Assembly (NCBI GenBank): GCA_003224135.1
Contig: QHYO01000105.1
Location: 1 to 8,037, forward strand
From: Acidobacteriota bacterium
GTDB taxonomy: Bacteria; Acidobacteriota; Terriglobia; Acidiferrales; UBA7541
Direction of reading: 5' to 3'
Length of the DNA stretch: 8,037 nt
The translations under genes and the position numbers were made by a program. Positions 5,751-8,037 of this stretch are shown one piece after another (position 1 is the first letter of the stretch; the number at the start of each line of letters is the position of its first letter). The notes below the pieces were generated by a model. The model had not been told where the DNA came from. It searched no databases and saw only the letters and a list, made by a program, of their open reading frames with translations.

Positions 5751-6749
5751 ATGATGACGGGTTCCTTAGTCCCCACAAACGCTTCAGTTTCAGTTTTACG
5801 CCATGATTGGCAGCGCAGCGAAGTCGAGTCCATCTATCGCACACCGCTGCCATCGCTGGTTTTCCGGGCACAAACGGTGCACCGGCAACATCACCCACAG
5901 GATCGGGTACAGACCTGTCAGCTACTTTCCATCAAGACCGGCGGGTGTCCTGAGGACTGTGGATACTGTCCGCAAAGCGCGCACTACGATGCCGGCGTGG
6001 GTCGCGAAGGTTTACTCGATCCACAGCATGTGGTTGAAGTTGCGAAGGAAGCGGTGGGACGCGGGGTGACGAGATTTTACATGGGAGCGGCGTGGCGGCA
6101 AGCGCCGGAGGGCAGGGAATTTCAAAAAGTCTTAGAAATGGTGCGCGGAGTTTCAGCTTTGGGCTTGGAAGTGTGCTGCACGCTCGGAATGCTAAGTGAG
6201 CGGCAAGCGGAGCAACTGAAGGAAGCGGGGCTTTCGGCGTACAATCACAATTTAGATACTTCACCTGAATTTTATGGATCGATTATCACGACACGGGTTT
6301 ATGGAGACCGCTTGAGGACTTTGGAGGCCGTGCGCAAAGCGGGGATCACGCTTTGTTGCGGTGGAATCCTTGGAATGGGAGAACGGGAAGAGGATCGCAT
6401 CGGCTTGCTGCAACAATTGGCAATGCTGAATCCTCATCCGGAAAGTGTGCCGATCAATATGCTGGTACGTGTTGCGGGCACGCCGTTGGCAAACACGCCG
6501 CCGCTCGATCCACTGGAGTTGGTGCGTGCGATTGCGACGGCGCGGATCTTGATGCCGGCGTCGCGCGTGCGTCTGGCTGCGGGCCGGAAGCAACTTTCGC
6601 AAGACGCGGTAACGCTGTGTTTTCTGGCGGGCGCAAATTCAATTTTCGTCGGCGAAAAGCTATTGACCACTCCGAATCCGGGACGTGACGAAGACGAAGA
6701 ACTGCTCGACACGTTGGGAATGAGACCGCTGGAATCGCATGCCATCTGA
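5751..6749 (+). CDS. bioB: Biotin synthase
   Basis: This 332-residue radical SAM enzyme inserts sulfur between C6 and C9 of dethiobiotin, the last step of biotin synthesis. The radical SAM cluster motif C-x3-C-x2-C is at C66, C70 and C73 ([13 protein letters not shown]). YNHNLDTS (164-171), the SPEFYG / IITTR block that follows, [11 protein letters not shown] (231-241) and the C-terminal GANSIF and LLTTPNP blocks are typical, and the whole protein aligns by eye with E. coli BioB. Of the sulfur-donating [2Fe-2S] ligands, the equivalents of E. coli Cys128 (C142), Cys188 (C202) and Arg260 (R279) are present. The position of Cys97 is tyrosine (Y110, RFYMGAAW where E. coli has RFCMGAAW). Extra cysteines sit next to two ligands (C143, C203). 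The start uses GGAGA ten bases upstream; the second ATG (5754) is a less well-spaced alternative. The gene overlaps bioF by 11 bases. Identity is certain; activity given Y110 is an open question. Confidence 0.97.
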   Translation: MMTGSLVPTNASVSVLRHDWQRSEVESIYRTPLPSLVFRAQTVHRQHHPQDRVQTCQLLSIKTGGCPEDCGYCPQSAHYDAGVGREGLLDPQHVVEVAKEAVGRGVTRFYMGAAWRQAPEGREFQKVLEMVRGVSALGLEVCCTLGMLSERQAEQLKEAGLSAYNHNLDTSPEFYGSIITTRVYGDRLRTLEAVRKAGITLCCGGILGMGEREEDRIGLLQQLAMLNPHPESVPINMLVRVAGTPLANTPPLDPLELVRAIATARILMPASRVRLAAGRKQLSQDAVTLCFLAGANSIFVGEKLLTTPNPGRDEDEELLDTLGMRPLESHAI

Positions 6750-7920
6750 AGCAAAAGATCAATTCGTGAGTGCGATGGAGTCGGCGCTTGCGGGATTGCG
6801 GGAACGCAGCCAATTGCGTAGCTGTTCGCAATTGGAAGGAATCAATTTCTGTTCGAATGACTATCTTGGTTTGGCGGAAGATCCGCGGCTGAAGCATGCG
6901 GTGCTGGAATCAGTGGAACGTGCTGCGCGGATAGGCGGTACGGGTTCGCGACTGCTTTCCGGGCACGATCCCGCCTGGAATGAATTGGAGGAAGAGTTTG
7001 CGACGTTCGCTGGAACGGAAGCGGCTGTTTATTTTGCGAATGGCTATGCCGCAAATCTTGGCCTACTGTCTGCGGTGCTCGACAAGGACGATTTGGTTTT
7101 TTCCGATGCGCTGAATCACGCGAGTTTAATTGATGGTATCCGGCTTTCGGGCGCGCGGCGGGTTATCTACGCGCATCTGGATCTAAGTGCGCTCGAAAAG
7201 GTCTTGCGCGCGCGGGAAAACGAATCGTGCCGGAAAGTGATTGTTACGGAATCGGTGTTCAGCATGGACGGCGATGTCGCGGACTTGAGCGCGATACAAG
7301 GCCTCGCGCTGCGATACGGGGCGAGCCTTGTGGTGGATGAAGCGCATGCGACGGCAGTGCACGGGCCGAGTGGAGCAGGGATCGTTGCGGATGCTGGACT
7401 GACAAAAGAAGTTCTGGCCGTCGTGCACACCTGCGGGAAAGCGCTAGCTAGCGCGGGCGGATTTGTCTGCGGCTCGAAGGTCCTGCGCGACTTTCTGATC
7501 AATCATGCACGCACGCTGATTTTCAGCACGGCGATGCCCGCTTATTTTGCAGAACAGATACGCGCGGCTCTGCAGCTGGCGAAAACGATGAATCGCGAGC
7601 GGGAATTGTTGCTCGAAAATTCTCGATCGCTGGCGGCATTCTTACGCGCTGATGGTTGGGACCTTTCAGGCACAGCGTCACAGGTCGTTCCGATTATTGT
7701 GGGCTCAAACAAGGATGCATTGGCCGTCGCACATTTTTTGCGAGAACGGGGATTTGCGATTCGCGCGATCCGTCCTCCAACTGTGCCAGTGGGTAGTGCG
7801 CGATTGCGGCTGTCACTGACGGCGCGGATTTCGGCGACAGAACTGCAGCGTTTGCGTGAGTGCCTGAAAGCCTGGCAAGCGTCCCGTATGGCGTTGAGTT
7901 CCGCGGCGGGCGGCGCATGA
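6739..7920 (+). CDS. bioF: 8-amino-7-oxononanoate (KAPA) synthase
   Basis: This 393-residue PLP enzyme of the alpha-oxoamine synthase family condenses pimeloyl-thioester with L-alanine, releasing CO2, to make KAPA, the first dedicated ring-assembly step of biotin synthesis in the cytosol. Visible landmarks are SNDYLGL (39-45), the [11 protein letters not shown] glycine-rich block (66-76), [10 protein letters not shown] (101-110), [14 protein letters not shown] (126-139), ESVFSMDGD (171-179), the cofactor-binding VDEAH (199-203; D200 and H203), and the Schiff-base lysine K234 in [11 protein letters not shown]. The C-terminal [16 protein letters not shown] (345-360) shapes the substrate channel in this family. 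Its ATG lies inside the end of bioB (11-base overlap) with only a weak GGA five bases ahead, so translation is probably coupled to bioB. KBL and ALAS are close relatives, but the biotin operon context makes BioF the clear reading. Confidence 0.96.
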   Translation: MPSEAKDQFVSAMESALAGLRERSQLRSCSQLEGINFCSNDYLGLAEDPRLKHAVLESVERAARIGGTGSRLLSGHDPAWNELEEEFATFAGTEAAVYFANGYAANLGLLSAVLDKDDLVFSDALNHASLIDGIRLSGARRVIYAHLDLSALEKVLRARENESCRKVIVTESVFSMDGDVADLSAIQGLALRYGASLVVDEAHATAVHGPSGAGIVADAGLTKEVLAVVHTCGKALASAGGFVCGSKVLRDFLINHARTLIFSTAMPAYFAEQIRAALQLAKTMNRERELLLENSRSLAAFLRADGWDLSGTASQVVPIIVGSNKDALAVAHFLRERGFAIRAIRPPTVPVGSARLRLSLTARISATELQRLRECLKAWQASRMALSSAAGGA

Positions 7921-7934
7921 GGCGCCATTTTTTT
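7912..7934 (+). terminator. Terminator-like hairpin over the bioF/bioD junction
   Basis: GGCGC (7912-7916) and GCGCC (7922-7926) form a five-pair, all G-C stem. Its loop, ATGAG, holds the bioD start codon and the bioF stop codon. A single A and seven T (7928-7934) follow. The stem is short and the T run is also codons of the BioD start (His-Phe-Phe), so it may be coincidental. If real, it would couple bioD expression to ribosomes finishing bioF. Confidence 0.3.
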
Positions 7935-8037
7935 GTGACGGGCACCGACACGGGAGTCGGAAAGACAACTCTGTCTGCGTTGCTTTGCGCTGCGCTCGAC
8001 GCGATGTATTGGAAGCCGATTCAGACGAGCACCCTCG
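7917..8037 (+). CDS. bioD: Dethiobiotin synthetase, N-terminal part (3' end outside window)
   Basis: Forty codons are visible before the window ends. They read [20 protein letters not shown] followed by a helix and [16 protein letters not shown] is the modified P-loop of BioD, and the lysine of YWKPIQ matches the active-site lysine in the KP motif after the first helix. BioD uses ATP and CO2 to close the ureido ring of DAPA, giving dethiobiotin for BioB. The start codon overlaps the bioF stop as ATGA, and there is no purine-rich site of its own (the upstream bases are GC-rich), so translation is expected to depend on bioF. Family length is usually about 220-240 residues, so most of the gene lies beyond the edge. 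bioA may follow, but this cannot be seen. Confidence 0.93.
   Translation, partial: MRRHFFVTGTDTGVGKTTLSALLCAALDAMYWKPIQTSTL

Overview
The window reads as an ordinary stretch of chromosome from a soil-type bacterium, most likely an acidobacterium. That placement is an inference from gene content and family flavour: an exported DUF1800/DUF1501 pair, a secreted DUF1080 protein, a divergent membrane pyrophosphatase and a bioB-bioF-bioD cluster. It is not from a marker gene. There are no RNA genes, insertion sequences, CRISPR arrays or phage genes.

Layout. (1) Positions 1-1819, plus strand: the 3' end of a DUF1800 gene, a terminator-like AT-rich hairpin, then a complete DUF1501 gene with a Tat signal. 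(2) Positions 1852-2616, minus strand: a secreted DUF1080 (3-keto-disaccharide hydrolase family) protein, convergent with DUF1501 and carrying its own probable promoter. (3) Positions 2764-5259, minus strand: hppA, a membrane ion-pumping pyrophosphatase. It is closed by a strong intrinsic terminator at 2683-2717 and preceded by a leader of about 300 nt with a very good sigma-70-type promoter at 5568-5596. (4) Positions 5751-8037, plus strand: a tightly overlapping biotin operon, bioB-bioF-bioD, with bioD cut by the window end. A 12-bp-arm perfect inverted repeat sits just upstream of bioB.

How the genes work together. BioF joins pimeloyl-thioester and alanine to give KAPA, BioD closes the ureido ring of DAPA, and BioB inserts sulfur into dethiobiotin. 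BioA, which makes DAPA, is not in the window and may lie downstream. HppA recycles cytosolic pyrophosphate to charge the membrane. The DUF1800, DUF1501 and DUF1080 products are exported or envelope proteins with no visible link to biotin.

I see no wholly new system. The best leads are a BioB in which the cysteine matching E. coli Cys97 is a tyrosine, the unassigned palindrome before bioB, the long hppA leader with an attenuator-like hairpin, and an hppA product that lacks the textbook DX7KXE motif yet keeps the other catalytic residues.
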